From positions 1-44,680 of the forward strand of contig DWVB01000033.1 of assembly GCA_019120455.1 (NCBI GenBank): 44,680 nt of DNA. Direction: 5' to 3'. This DNA is from Candidatus Avelusimicrobium excrementipullorum. Lineage in GTDB: Bacteria; Elusimicrobiota; Elusimicrobia; Elusimicrobiales; Elusimicrobiaceae. The notes beneath the pieces were generated by a model. The model was given only the letters and a program-made list of their open reading frames with translations. It was not told the DNA's origin and did no database searches. Of the stretch, positions 1 to 6,737 are shown one piece after another. Each line of letters opens with the position of its first letter. Positions within the stretch are counted from its first letter, which is position 1. The translations under genes were made by a program, and so were the position numbers.

Positions 1-1251
1 GTTGAACTCCCGTCCGATTTCCGGCAAAGACAGGTCCGTCAGCTCCGTGCATAAAAACATGGCTATCTGCCGCGGCCACGCCACGGACTGGGTTTTTCGT
101 TTGGATGTAAAATCGTCCATGTCTATTTTAAAATGTTTGCCTACTACTTTTTTAATAGCATTGACGTTTACGGCCAGACGCTGTTCTTCCTGCGTCAAAA
201 TATCAGCCAGCAGCTCTTTGGCCACGGGAATGGTGGGAATAACGCCGTGCGTACTGCAGTAGGATACCAGCCGGAACAAAGACCCTTCCAGCTCGCGTAC
301 ATTGGTTTGTATGCCTTCGGCAATAAAAGAAATCACATCGTCGCCGATGTCGAAATTAATGGAATCGCGTTTTTGGCGCAGAATGGCAATACGCGTTTCC
401 AAATTCGGTTTCTTAATTTCCGTAATAATGCCGGAAAGCAGGCGGGAAGACAGGCGTTCCTCCAGCCCCAGTTCATGCGGGGTGCGGTCTGAAGAAAGGA
501 CGATTTGGCGTCCGCTTTCAAACAGCGCGTTAAACGTATAGAAAAATTCGCCTTCGCTGGCGGCTTTGCCGGCTACGAACTGTATATCGTCCATCAGCAA
601 ACAGTCCAGAGAGCGGTATTTTTTGCGGAAACTTTCCGAAGATTTATTTTGCAGCGCTTCTATGTATTCGCTGACAAATTCTTCGCCGGACATATACAAA
701 ACCCGCGCCGCGGGATTTTGCTGTAAAATCTGGTTGCCTATGGCGTGCAGCAAATGGGTTTTTCCCAGTCCCGGGGTGGAATAAATGACCAGCGGGTTAT
801 TTTCACGATTGCCCAGCTTGTTGACCACCGCCTGGGCCGCCTTATAGGCAAAGCGGTTGGACGGGGACTCAATAAAATTGTCAAAACGGTATGAATCATT
901 TAAACGGGCCGGAAAAGGACTTTTTTGAATGACCGGTGTGGCAGTTTGTACAGGGGACGGAATAGGGGTGCTTTGCAGCACGGTTTGTACGGGATCTTTT
1001 ATTTCCTTTATAATATAAGAAACCGTAATTTCCAGTCCGGTATGTTTTAAAAAAGCGTCCTTAATAATATGTTCATAGCGCGACTGTATGGTTTTTTGCC
1101 AAAACTGGTTGGGAAGCTGTATAGTCAGCGTTTGGCCTTCAAAGCCAAAAGAGGCCGGCCGCAGCCACATATCATAGGTATCTTTGCCTAAAATGGTTTC
1201 TATTTCGGTAAAAACAGGAGCGAGCGTCTCGCCGGTTGAAAGAGTATCCAC
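1..1251 (-). CDS. dnaA: Chromosomal replication initiator DnaA (3' end beyond window)
   Basis: DnaA binds DnaA boxes at the origin and, with ATP, opens the duplex. I translated the minus strand from a GTG at 1251, preceded by AGGCGGA at suitable spacing; 417 codons are in the window. Visible parts are an N-terminal domain (about residues 1-80), a proline-rich linker, an AAA+ domain with a P-loop ending GLGKTHLL (about 161-168) and Walker B LLMDDIQF, and most of domain IV including RQIAMFLC. The window ends just before the expected RDHTTV-type DNA-binding signature, so roughly the last 30-40 residues are missing. The P-loop reads STPGLGKT where GGVGLGKT or GGTGLGKT is usual, so the first glycine is replaced by serine. 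Identity is certain; only the start codon is inferred. Confidence 0.97.
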   Translation of the reverse strand, partial: MDTLSTGETLAPVFTEIETILGKDTYDMWLRPASFGFEGQTLTIQLPNQFWQKTIQSRYEHIIKDAFLKHTGLEITVSYIIKEIKDPVQTVLQSTPIPSPVQTATPVIQKSPFPARLNDSYRFDNFIESPSNRFAYKAAQAVVNKLGNRENNPLVIYSTPGLGKTHLLHAIGNQILQQNPAARVLYMSGEEFVSEYIEALQNKSSESFRKKYRSLDCLLMDDIQFVAGKAASEGEFFYTFNALFESGRQIVLSSDRTPHELGLEERLSSRLLSGIITEIKKPNLETRIAILRQKRDSINFDIGDDVISFIAEGIQTNVRELEGSLFRLVSYCSTHGVIPTIPVAKELLADILTQEEQRLAVNVNAIKKVVGKHFKIDMDDFTSKRKTQSVAWPRQIAMFLCTELTDLSLPEIGREFN

Positions 1252-1281
1252 TGCATTTCCGCCTAAATAAAGATATATTTA

Positions 1282-1310
1282 ATCTTATCAATTATTCGTG
1301 TCAGCGTCAA
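1282..1310 (-). promoter_or_regulatory. dnaA promoter
   Basis: On the minus strand TTGACG (complement of 1305-1310) is followed after 17 bases by TAAGAT (complement of 1282-1287). This is a good sigma-70-type match about 30 bases before the dnaA GTG. Confidence 0.6.
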
Positions 1311-1320
1311 CATAAAAAAA

Positions 1321-1360
1321 CCTGTTTTGCCGTTTAAACCGTAAAATCGCACAAAACAGG
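1321..1360. terminator. Hairpin upstream of the dnaA promoter
   Basis: CCTGTTTTG (1321-1329) pairs with CAAAACAGG (1352-1360). The minus-strand side is followed by seven T residues (complement of 1314-1320) and the plus side by GTTTTT, so it has the form of a bidirectional terminator. It lies immediately upstream of the dnaA promoter, with no obvious gene to terminate. It may insulate dnaA or be an origin structure. Confidence 0.45.
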
Positions 1361-1450
1361 CGTTTTTGAAAAAAACGGCGGTATCCCCCCTGTTCTTAAA
1401 CAAAAAATAATCTATTTTTATTTTAAACCGTAAAAAATAAAAAACGGGAG

Positions 1451-1459
1451 TTATCCACA
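1451..1459 (+). other. DnaA box
   Basis: TTATCCACA matches the DnaA-box consensus TTATNCACA exactly. It lies in the gap beside dnaA and is followed by an AT-rich tract. Confidence 0.65.
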
Positions 1460-1561
1460 GATTTATTTTTTCTAATCTTTTTTTGGCTATTGCTCTTATT
1501 TTTGAAAGGTTTTATAATACAGACAGTTAAATATAGTATAATTAAATAAGAAAAATTCTTA

Positions 1562-1604
1562 TTTACTGGTAATATGCGTTTTTTACCGGTAAACAAGGTA
1601 TAAT
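1562..1604 (+). promoter_or_regulatory. dfx promoter with two palindromic operator-like sites
   Basis: The -10 hexamer TATAAT is at 1599-1604. Upstream is the perfect palindrome TTTACCGGTAAA (1582-1593) and a near copy TTTACTGGTAAT (1562-1573), centres exactly 20 bases apart. The nearer copy falls in the -35/-10 spacer, where a bound repressor would block polymerase. A separate inverted repeat (AAATAAGAA and TTCTTATTT, 1544-1564) abuts the distal copy. The regulator is unknown. Confidence 0.5.
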
Positions 1605-1633
1605 AAATATAACTTGTTTTTAAGGAGCGTACT

Positions 1634-2020
1634 ATGACAAAAGTGGGTGAAATTTATAAATGTGAAGTATGCGGAAATATTGTGGAAGTTTTGCATGCGG
1701 GCGCCGGAGAACTGGTCTGCTGCGGGCAGCCGATGAAAAACATGGTAGCCGGCACCACGGACGGTGCGGCGGAAAAACATGTACCCGTGATTGAAAAAGT
1801 AGAAGGCGGATATAAAGTGAAAGTAGGCTCCGTGGCGCACCCGATGACCGAAGCTCATTATATTGAATGGATTGAGCTGATTTGCAATAAATGCGGCAAA
1901 GTGCAGCGCAAATATTTAAAACCCGGTGATGCACCGGAAGCGGTGTTTGCTTCCGATTCCGACAGCGTTACCACCCGCGAATATTGCAATTTGCACGGGC
2001 TGTGGGAAGCCAAAAACTAA
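1634..2020 (+). CDS. dfx: Desulfoferrodoxin-type superoxide reductase
   Basis: Reduces superoxide to hydrogen peroxide in the cytoplasm without making oxygen, using electrons from rubredoxin. The 128 residues show the two-iron architecture: an N-terminal desulforedoxin domain with Cys10, Cys13, Cys29 and Cys30, then the catalytic neelaredoxin domain with His49 (EKHVPVIE), His69 (VAHPM), His75, Cys118 and His121 (CNLHGLW). An additional pair Cys84-x2-Cys87 (CNKCGK) lies in a loop where family members usually have no cysteines. Start ATG 1634 follows AAGGAG. The gene begins an oxygen-defence cluster with the flavodiiron protein, flavin reductase and rubredoxin genes, and its promoter carries paired palindromes that suggest repression. 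Confidence 0.95.
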   Translation: MTKVGEIYKCEVCGNIVEVLHAGAGELVCCGQPMKNMVAGTTDGAAEKHVPVIEKVEGGYKVKVGSVAHPMTEAHYIEWIELICNKCGKVQRKYLKPGDAPEAVFASDSDSVTTREYCNLHGLWEAKN

Positions 2021-2026
2021 TTTTTA

Positions 2027-2050
2027 CGTCCCCCGCCCATGCGGGGGACG
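2027..2050 (+). promoter_or_regulatory. Strong intercistronic hairpin
   Basis: CGTCCCCCGC (2027-2036), loop CCAT, GCGGGGGACG (2041-2050) form a perfect ten-pair stem between dfx and the flavodiiron gene. No T-tract follows on the plus strand, so it is more likely an mRNA-stabilising or processing structure, or a partial attenuator, than a complete terminator. Confidence 0.5.
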
Positions 2051-2079
2051 CATACTGACTACGCGCGAAAGGAGAAACT

Positions 2080-3273
2080 ATGCAGGCCGTAAAAATTACC
2101 GACAAAGTATATTGGGTGGGAGCTATTGACTGGAATATACGCGATTTTCACGGGTATTCCACTAAAAGAGGCACCACATACAACGCTTTCCTGGTTTTAA
2201 CGGATAAACCGACGCTGATTGACACGGTAAAAAAAGAATTTTATCCGGAAATGATGTCCCGCATCGCCAGCGTAATTGACCCGAAAAAGATTGAAATTAT
2301 CATTTCCAACCATTCCGAAATGGACCATTCCGGCGCTTTGCCCCAGGCCGTGGCCGCCATACAACCCAAAGAAATTTATTGTTCGGATATGGGACTGAAA
2401 GATTTAACGGCCCAGCTGTACCCCGATTTTGAAATGAAAGTGGTAAAAACCGGCGACCGCATAGACGTCGGTGGAGATACGATTTCTTTTGTGGAAGCGC
2501 GCATGCTGCATTGGCCCGACAGTATGTTTTCCTATTTGGAAAAGGAAAACGTACTGTTTACCAATGACGTATTTGGCATGCATTATGCCACCAGCAAATT
2601 GTTTGACGACGAAAACGAAGAACGCCTCTGGCTCTATGAAGCGGAAAAATACTATGCCAACATTGTGATGCCGTATTCCGACATTGTGCTTCGCTTTTTA
2701 GACAGCGTACAGAAAATGGGGCTTTCTCCCAAAATTATTGCGCCGGATCATGGGTTTGTCTGGCGCAAAGACCCCTCTAAAATCGTCAATTTGTACGCCA
2801 AGTGGGCGGCCCAGGCGCCGAAAAACAAGGCGATTGTCGTCTATGACACCATGTGGGGCAGCACGCAAAAAATGGCCGAATATGTGGTGGAAGGGCTGCG
2901 TTTGGGCGGAACGGAAGTCAAACAGCTATCCATGCACTCCAGCCACCGCAGCGACGTAGCCACGGAACTGTTGGACAGCAGCGGGCTGATTATCGGTTCG
3001 CCGGTGCTCAATTCCGAAATATTCCCCGCCATGGCCGATGTGCTGTGCTATTTAAAAGGGCTGAAGAAAAAATATTTGGTGGGCGGAGCTTTCGGCTCTT
3101 ACGGCTGGAACCCGGGGCCCGTCAATTCCCTGGCGGACTGTTTAAAAGCCATGAATATAGAACAGGTGGCTCCGATTGTTACCTCTAAATTCGTGCCGGA
3201 TGAAAAAACCCTGCAGGCCTGCAAAGAGCTGGGCTTGGCCGTCAGCAAAAAAATTGCCGAAAAAATAAAATAA
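2080..3273 (+). CDS. fprA: Flavodiiron protein (rubredoxin:oxygen oxidoreductase)
   Basis: Reduces oxygen to water (some members reduce NO) with electrons from rubredoxin; cytoplasmic. The 397 residues match the family length. The N-terminal metallo-beta-lactamase-like domain carries the diiron ligands: His78, Glu80, Asp82 and His83 in HSEMDH, then His144, Asp163 and His224. The C-terminal flavodoxin domain begins near residue 251 (VVYDTMWGSTQKMA, the FMN phosphate loop). AAGGAG precedes ATG 2080. The gene follows dfx after a strong hairpin, and flavin reductase and rubredoxin genes follow, giving the usual electron-transfer partners. All expected metal ligands are present, so activity is likely. 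Sequence alone cannot separate oxygen from NO preference. Confidence 0.95.
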   Translation: MQAVKITDKVYWVGAIDWNIRDFHGYSTKRGTTYNAFLVLTDKPTLIDTVKKEFYPEMMSRIASVIDPKKIEIIISNHSEMDHSGALPQAVAAIQPKEIYCSDMGLKDLTAQLYPDFEMKVVKTGDRIDVGGDTISFVEARMLHWPDSMFSYLEKENVLFTNDVFGMHYATSKLFDDENEERLWLYEAEKYYANIVMPYSDIVLRFLDSVQKMGLSPKIIAPDHGFVWRKDPSKIVNLYAKWAAQAPKNKAIVVYDTMWGSTQKMAEYVVEGLRLGGTEVKQLSMHSSHRSDVATELLDSSGLIIGSPVLNSEIFPAMADVLCYLKGLKKKYLVGGAFGSYGWNPGPVNSLADCLKAMNIEQVAPIVTSKFVPDEKTLQACKELGLAVSKKIAEKIK

Positions 3274-3293
3274 AATGCCGCGCGGAGGCCGCC

Positions 3294-3809
3294 GTGACCG
3301 ATAAAGAAATACTGGAAGGGCTGGGTTTTATTACCTATGGGCTGTATATTGTCACTTCGTCGTATGAAGGCAAAGACAACGCCATGATTGTAAACACCGT
3401 CTTTCAGGTGACGGCCGAGCCTGCGCGCGTGGCTATTTCCGTCAATAAGGAAAGCCTGACGCATGAGCTGATCGGCAAAAGCCGCGTTTTTGCGGCCATG
3501 CCGCTGGCCCAAACGGCGGATTTGCCGTTTATCGGACGTTTTGGTTTTCGTACGGGACGGAATTTTGACAAATTTGCCGGGCTGGAGGTTATCCGCGGAC
3601 AGTTGGGCTGCCCGCTGATTAAACAGCATACGCTCAGCAGCCTGGAAGTAAAAGTGGAGCAAACCGTGGACGTGGGCACCCATACGCTGTTTATCGGTCC
3701 CGTGCAGGATGCGGTATGTTTTCACCTGGAGCCGGCCGTACCTATGACGTATGAATATTATCATACGGTCATTAAAGGGAAGGCTCCCAAAGGGGCGACG
3801 CACTCATAA
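3294..3809 (+). CDS. Flavin reductase-like FMN-binding protein
   Basis: A 171-residue split-barrel flavoprotein resembling the flavin reductase domain of high-molecular-weight rubredoxin (Hrb), which passes NAD(P)H electrons through rubredoxin to flavodiiron proteins. The N-terminal segment (GLYIVTSSYEGKDNAMIVNT, residues about 17-36) and the later region with VNKESLTHELI are typical of the family. The start is GTG 3294, set by GGAGG five bases upstream; it lies 20 bases after the fprA stop, so the two are probably co-transcribed. In Hrb the rubredoxin domain is fused; here rubredoxin is a separate gene at 4031. The exact electron donor is inferred. Confidence 0.85.
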   Translation: MTDKEILEGLGFITYGLYIVTSSYEGKDNAMIVNTVFQVTAEPARVAISVNKESLTHELIGKSRVFAAMPLAQTADLPFIGRFGFRTGRNFDKFAGLEVIRGQLGCPLIKQHTLSSLEVKVEQTVDVGTHTLFIGPVQDAVCFHLEPAVPMTYEYYHTVIKGKAPKGATHS

Positions 3810-3830
3810 AAAGGGGTGCCCCCTTACGGC

Positions 3831-3989
3831 CCTACTTTTTCTCTTGGCAGAAAAAGTAGGCAAAAAGGCCAGGCAACGGGAAAGCAAAAATTTTTGGAAA
3901 AAAGTATTTTTTAAACTCGGCCTTTGGCCTCAAACATAAAAAATATTTTTTCTTTTTTCCAAAAATTTTAAAACGCTTTCCATGTTGCC
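3831..3989. repeat. Composite two-hairpin extragenic element
   Basis: Two inverted repeats lie side by side in the gap before the rubredoxin gene. The first is a perfect 12-pair stem: CCTACTTTTTCT (3831-3842) and AGAAAAAGTAGG (3849-3860) around a six-base loop. The second is an imperfect arm pair of 40-50 bases, 3872-3912 against 3938-3989; both arms contain AATTTTTGGAAAAAAG in opposite orientation and both outer ends read GGCAAC. It encloses a GGCCTTTGGCC centre. A short GGGGTGCCCC palindrome (3813-3822) precedes it. The form suggests a REP- or MITE-like element. No second copy is seen in this window. Confidence 0.6.
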
Positions 3990-4030
3990 GCTAATAAGCA
4001 GAATTTACAAATCAATAGGGAGGTAGTTTT

Positions 4031-4189
4031 ATGAAATATGTGTGCGAAGTGTGCGGTTATGTGTATGATCCCGCCGTCGGAGATCCGGAACACGGTATCG
4101 CCGCCGGTACGAAATTTGAAGATTTGCCGGCCGACTGGACCTGCCCCGTCTGCGGTGTAGGCAAGGACCAGTTTAAACCCGCCGAATAA
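4031..4189 (+). CDS. rub: Rubredoxin
   Basis: A 52-residue iron-sulfur electron carrier. The four iron ligands are in two knuckles, Cys5-x2-Cys8 (CEVCGY) and Cys38-x2-Cys41 (CPVCGV), with the family's conserved aromatic and acidic residues (YDP, FEDLP, W36). ATG 4031 follows GGGAGGT. It lies 221 bases after the flavin reductase gene, behind the hairpin element, and is followed by its own terminator. It is the likely electron donor to both the superoxide reductase and the flavodiiron protein. Whether it has its own promoter or is read through from the upstream genes is not clear. Confidence 0.97.
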   Translation: MKYVCEVCGYVYDPAVGDPEHGIAAGTKFEDLPADWTCPVCGVGKDQFKPAE

Positions 4190-4208
4190 AAGTTAAAACG
4201 ATATCTTT

Positions 4209-4242
4209 CAGGCGGAGCGGATACCGTTCCGCCTGATTTTTT
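4209..4242 (+). terminator. Terminator after rubredoxin gene
   Basis: CAGGCGGA (4209-4216) pairs with TCCGCCTG (4228-4235), extended inside by GCGG and CCGT, and is followed by ATTTTTT. Confidence 0.85.
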
Positions 4243-4289
4243 GCATAAAAATAATTATTTTATGGTAAATACAAATATCGGAGCTTTGC

Positions 4290-4317
4290 TTGTTCCGCTA
4301 ACAGAACTTGCTATAAT
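4290..4317 (+). promoter_or_regulatory. Promoter of the glycosyltransferase gene, leaderless
   Basis: TTGCTATAAT at 4308-4317 is an extended -10, with a weak -35 (TTGTTC, 4290-4295) 16 bases upstream. Only six bases separate the -10 from ATG 4324 and there is no Shine-Dalgarno, so transcription should begin at or beside the A of the start codon. Confidence 0.65.
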
Positions 4318-4323
4318 AAACAT

Positions 4324-5427
4324 ATGAAGATTTTATATGTCTGCACGTCTACGGAAACGGGCGGGGCCGAAACGGCTTTGCGCGCCCAGGCATTGGCCGC
4401 GCGCGAAGCGGGACACGGCGTAAAAATTATCTCTTTAAAACCCCTGGGCTCCGTCGGGCGGGACCTTCAAAGCAAGGGGCTTGAAATAATCAGTTTTCAA
4501 ATGAAAGGCAGGCTGCGCCCGCTGGAAACGGCCGGCGTCCTGGCGCGGCTGGTGCAGGAAATACAAGATTTTAAGCCTGACATCGTACACGCCTGTTTAT
4601 ACCGTGCCATACAGCTGTGCCGCCTGGCCAAAAGGCGTGCGGAGTTTACGCTCATTACCACCCCGCATTATGATTTATCCCGTAAAAATTATTTTTTGCG
4701 CTTGCTGGACCGCGCTTTAAAAGACGCCGATTCCGTCAGCTGTGCCGAATCATATGCCACGGCGGAATTTTTAAAGAAAAAGCAAAAATATGCGGAAGAA
4801 AAAATCCGTTTGGTTACCAACGGCGTCCGCGCGGAAGTTTTTCATCCAAACGAACAGCGGGCCGTACAGGAGCGGGAAAAATGGGGTTTTGCTCCGCAGG
4901 ACGTGGTATTTTTGTGTGGGGCGCGGCTGTCTGCGGAAAAAAACCATATGTTTTTATTAAAAAGTTTTGCCTCCGTATCTGCCAAAAACCCGCATGTAAA
5001 GCTCATGTTGGCCGGAGACGGACCGGAAAAAGAAAAACTGGCGGCTTTTGTCCGTGAAAAGAAACTGGAAAAAACCGTCTTTTTCATGGGAGAAGTAAGT
5101 AATATGTATCCTCTTTTGTTAGCGTCTGACGCGGCAATTTTGGTTTCTTCTATAGAGAGCCTGCCCATGTTTTTATTGGAGGCTTGTTCGTGCGGACTTC
5201 CGGCCATTGTTAGTAAAGCAGGCGATATGCCCCGTCTGGTCTATCACGGGGAAAACGGCTTTGTTTGCAATGGGCAGGATCCAGTGCTTTTAAGCGCTTT
5301 AATAGCGGAAATGGCGGAAAATAAAACACTTCGCAAACGAATGGGACAAAAATCGTTAGAAAGGATACATAAATATTATCCTGCTCCGGAGCAGATTTAT
5401 TTGCAGATTTATCAGGAAATTCAGTAG
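4324..5427 (+). CDS. Glycosyltransferase family 4
   Basis: A 367-residue GT-B-fold glycosyltransferase, probably using a nucleotide sugar to build a cell-surface glycan. The N-terminal domain begins KILYVCTSTETGGAETAL, typical of GT4 acceptor domains. The C-terminal donor domain has FLCGARLSAEKNH, LMLAGDGPEKEKL and the E-x7-E signature region (SIESLPMFLLEACSCGLP, about residues 278-295). The acceptor and sugar cannot be told from sequence. The ATG is six bases from its -10 box. A parS-like site overlaps the end of the gene, and lepB follows 26 bases later. Confidence 0.85.
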   Translation: MKILYVCTSTETGGAETALRAQALAAREAGHGVKIISLKPLGSVGRDLQSKGLEIISFQMKGRLRPLETAGVLARLVQEIQDFKPDIVHACLYRAIQLCRLAKRRAEFTLITTPHYDLSRKNYFLRLLDRALKDADSVSCAESYATAEFLKKKQKYAEEKIRLVTNGVRAEVFHPNEQRAVQEREKWGFAPQDVVFLCGARLSAEKNHMFLLKSFASVSAKNPHVKLMLAGDGPEKEKLAAFVREKKLEKTVFFMGEVSNMYPLLLASDAAILVSSIESLPMFLLEACSCGLPAIVSKAGDMPRLVYHGENGFVCNGQDPVLLSALIAEMAENKTLRKRMGQKSLERIHKYYPAPEQIYLQIYQEIQ

Positions 5428-5442
5428 TTTTCACGTGAAAAC
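5427..5442. other. parS-like site 1
   Basis: GTTTTCACGTGAAAAC is a perfect 16-base palindrome with the CACGTG core of bacterial parS sites. It spans the stop codon of the glycosyltransferase gene, 12 bases before lepB. Confidence 0.8.
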
Positions 5443-5453
5443 AGGGAGAATAT

Positions 5454-6428
5454 ATGGAACAAAGGCTTTTTATTGCGGCATGTATTATGTACTTGTTTGC
5501 CTGGGTCAGCAAAAGGTTATTTCGTAAAAATAAGCTGGATAAACCGTCGGCTTTTGGCATATGGCATGCGGGCTTTTTATTGTTGATTTTGGGCTGTGCG
5601 TATTATATTTTTAGTTTTATTATGAACAGTTCCGGTCCTGTCCCCCAGGAAGGAATATCCGTTAAAACAGTTATTATATGGCTGCTCATATTGGCCTTGT
5701 CGGTGTATGGCTTTTTTGCCGCCAGGAAAAAGAATGCCGAACAGCGCCAGCCTCTGATTAAAACGGATTTGGATTGGGCAAACACGGTGTATTTTGCCGG
5801 ATTTGTGGCGGCTTTTGTGATGTTCTTCTTTGTGCAGGCCTTTAAAATCCCTTCAGCCTCTATGGAGAATACGTTATTAATAGGAGATCATTTGTTTGTG
5901 AATAAAGCCGCCTATGGCTTCCGTATTCCGCTGACGCAAATACGTTTTGGTGAATTTAAACAAATACAGCCCGGGGATATTATTGTATTTACCTTTCCGG
6001 CGGATACTCCGCAGCAGGTAAATTGCGGCGGTTATCAGTACGGGCGAGATTATGTAAAACGCGTTGTGGCTATGCCCGGGGACAAAGTGGAAGTGAGAGA
6101 AGGGAATTTATATGTAAATGATGAAAAAGCGCCTTTGCACGGGTATGAAAGATTTGAGCCTATCCCGCGCTTTGAATCCCAAGAAACCCTCCCGCAGGAA
6201 TTATATCAATCCCTTTGGGAGGAGCATAAATTGGAAGATATTTTTGGTATTACCTTGCGGGATAATTTTGGTCCGGTAGTGGTGCCGGAAGGGACCTATT
6301 TTGCGATGGGAGATAACCGCGATAATTCCTGTGATTCCCGTTTTTGGGGACCTGTCCCTCGCGAGAATATCAAGGGAACTGCCTGGTTTATCCACTGGCC
6401 CATAAAGCGTATTGGGCTGATAAAATAG
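5454..6428 (+). CDS. lepB: Signal peptidase I
   Basis: Cleaves signal peptides from secreted proteins at the periplasmic face of the inner membrane. At 324 residues it carries extra N-terminal membrane segments: about residues 5-18, 38-57, 72-90 and 111-130. The catalytic serine is Ser136 (PSASMENTL) and the general-base lysine Lys202 (YVKRVVAMPGD); the C-terminal box YFAMGDNRDNSCDSRFWG is intact. A segment of about 60 residues between the lysine box and the C-terminal box is longer than in minimal enzymes. ATG 5454 is preceded by AGGGAG. A parS-like site precedes it, and a terminator, a DnaA box and three more parS-like sites follow. Confidence 0.96.
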   Translation: MEQRLFIAACIMYLFAWVSKRLFRKNKLDKPSAFGIWHAGFLLLILGCAYYIFSFIMNSSGPVPQEGISVKTVIIWLLILALSVYGFFAARKKNAEQRQPLIKTDLDWANTVYFAGFVAAFVMFFFVQAFKIPSASMENTLLIGDHLFVNKAAYGFRIPLTQIRFGEFKQIQPGDIIVFTFPADTPQQVNCGGYQYGRDYVKRVVAMPGDKVEVREGNLYVNDEKAPLHGYERFEPIPRFESQETLPQELYQSLWEEHKLEDIFGITLRDNFGPVVVPEGTYFAMGDNRDNSCDSRFWGPVPRENIKGTAWFIHWPIKRIGLIK

Positions 6429-6464
6429 GATTTTGTATAGGGAAAATTATAAATAATATAAAAA

Positions 6465-6473
6465 TTATCCACA
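6465..6473 (+). other. DnaA box
   Basis: TTATCCACA is a perfect match to TTATNCACA. It is preceded by an AT-rich run and lies 36 bases before the first of three parS-like sites. Confidence 0.55.
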
Positions 6474-6477
6474 CTAT

Positions 6478-6508
6478 AAACAGGCTTTATTTTAATAAGG
6501 CCTGTTTT
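6478..6508 (+). terminator. Terminator after lepB
   Basis: AAACAGGC (6478-6485) pairs with GCCTGTTT (6500-6507). The stem continues through TTTATT and AATAAG, and the 3' arm runs into TTTTG. The T-rich end abuts parS-like site 2. Confidence 0.7.
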
Positions 6509-6524
6509 GTTTCCACGTGAAAAC
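6509..6524. other. parS-like site 2
   Basis: GTTTCCACGTGAAAAC differs by one base from the perfect palindrome at 5427 and retains CACGTG. Confidence 0.75.
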
Positions 6525-6544
6525 ATAAAACAAATAGGGCAGCT

Positions 6545-6560
6545 GTTTCCACGTGAAAAC
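6545..6560. other. parS-like site 3
   Basis: GTTTCCACGTGAAAAC, identical to site 2 and 36 bases downstream of it. Confidence 0.75.
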
Positions 6561-6667
6561 TTTTATATAAAGTGGCTGATAAGAGAAAGCATTTTCTATG
6601 AATATAATAACAGCATAACAGCCTAGTAAAGATGACAGGGCTTTCTTATAATTGCTGAGCCCATATT

Positions 6668-6683
6668 GTTTTCACGTGGAAAC
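6668..6683. other. parS-like site 4
   Basis: GTTTTCACGTGGAAAC is the exact reverse complement of sites 2 and 3. It ends 54 bases before the parA start, so bound ParB could affect parA transcription. Confidence 0.75.
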
Positions 6684-6737
6684 AAAACAGTTGCTTTTAT
6701 AACTTATTTTATGTTTTAATATCTTAACGGAGGATAT

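Larger units (their letters stand above)
1252..1633. other. AT-rich gap upstream of dnaA, candidate replication origin
   Basis: This 382-base gene-free gap lies between divergent dnaA and dfx. It holds a dnaA promoter, a hairpin (1321-1360), two copies of the 14-mer TTTAAACCGTAAAA (1333-1346 and 1422-1435), one perfect DnaA box (1451-1459) followed directly by a T-rich tract, and the dfx promoter with two palindromic sites. An AT-rich tract beside a DnaA box next to dnaA is the usual bacterial origin layout. Only one perfect box is present, so the call is tentative; the gap before parA (6429-6737) is a competing candidate. Confidence 0.45.
6429..6737. other. Gap before parA: DnaA box, terminator and three parS-like sites
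   Basis: This 309-base gene-free stretch begins AT-rich, contains a perfect DnaA box (6465-6473), the lepB terminator (6478-6508) and parS-like palindromes at 6509, 6545 and 6668, and ends with a GGAGG for parA. It probably serves as a centromere region. Because of the DnaA box and low G+C it could also be part of, or near, the replication origin. Confidence 0.55.

Noticed and set aside
3751-3939. 62-codon open frame between flavin reductase and rubredoxin
   Set aside because: It starts inside the flavin reductase gene and its second half is the translated hairpin element (LLAEKVGKKARQR), a typical false ORF of such repeats.
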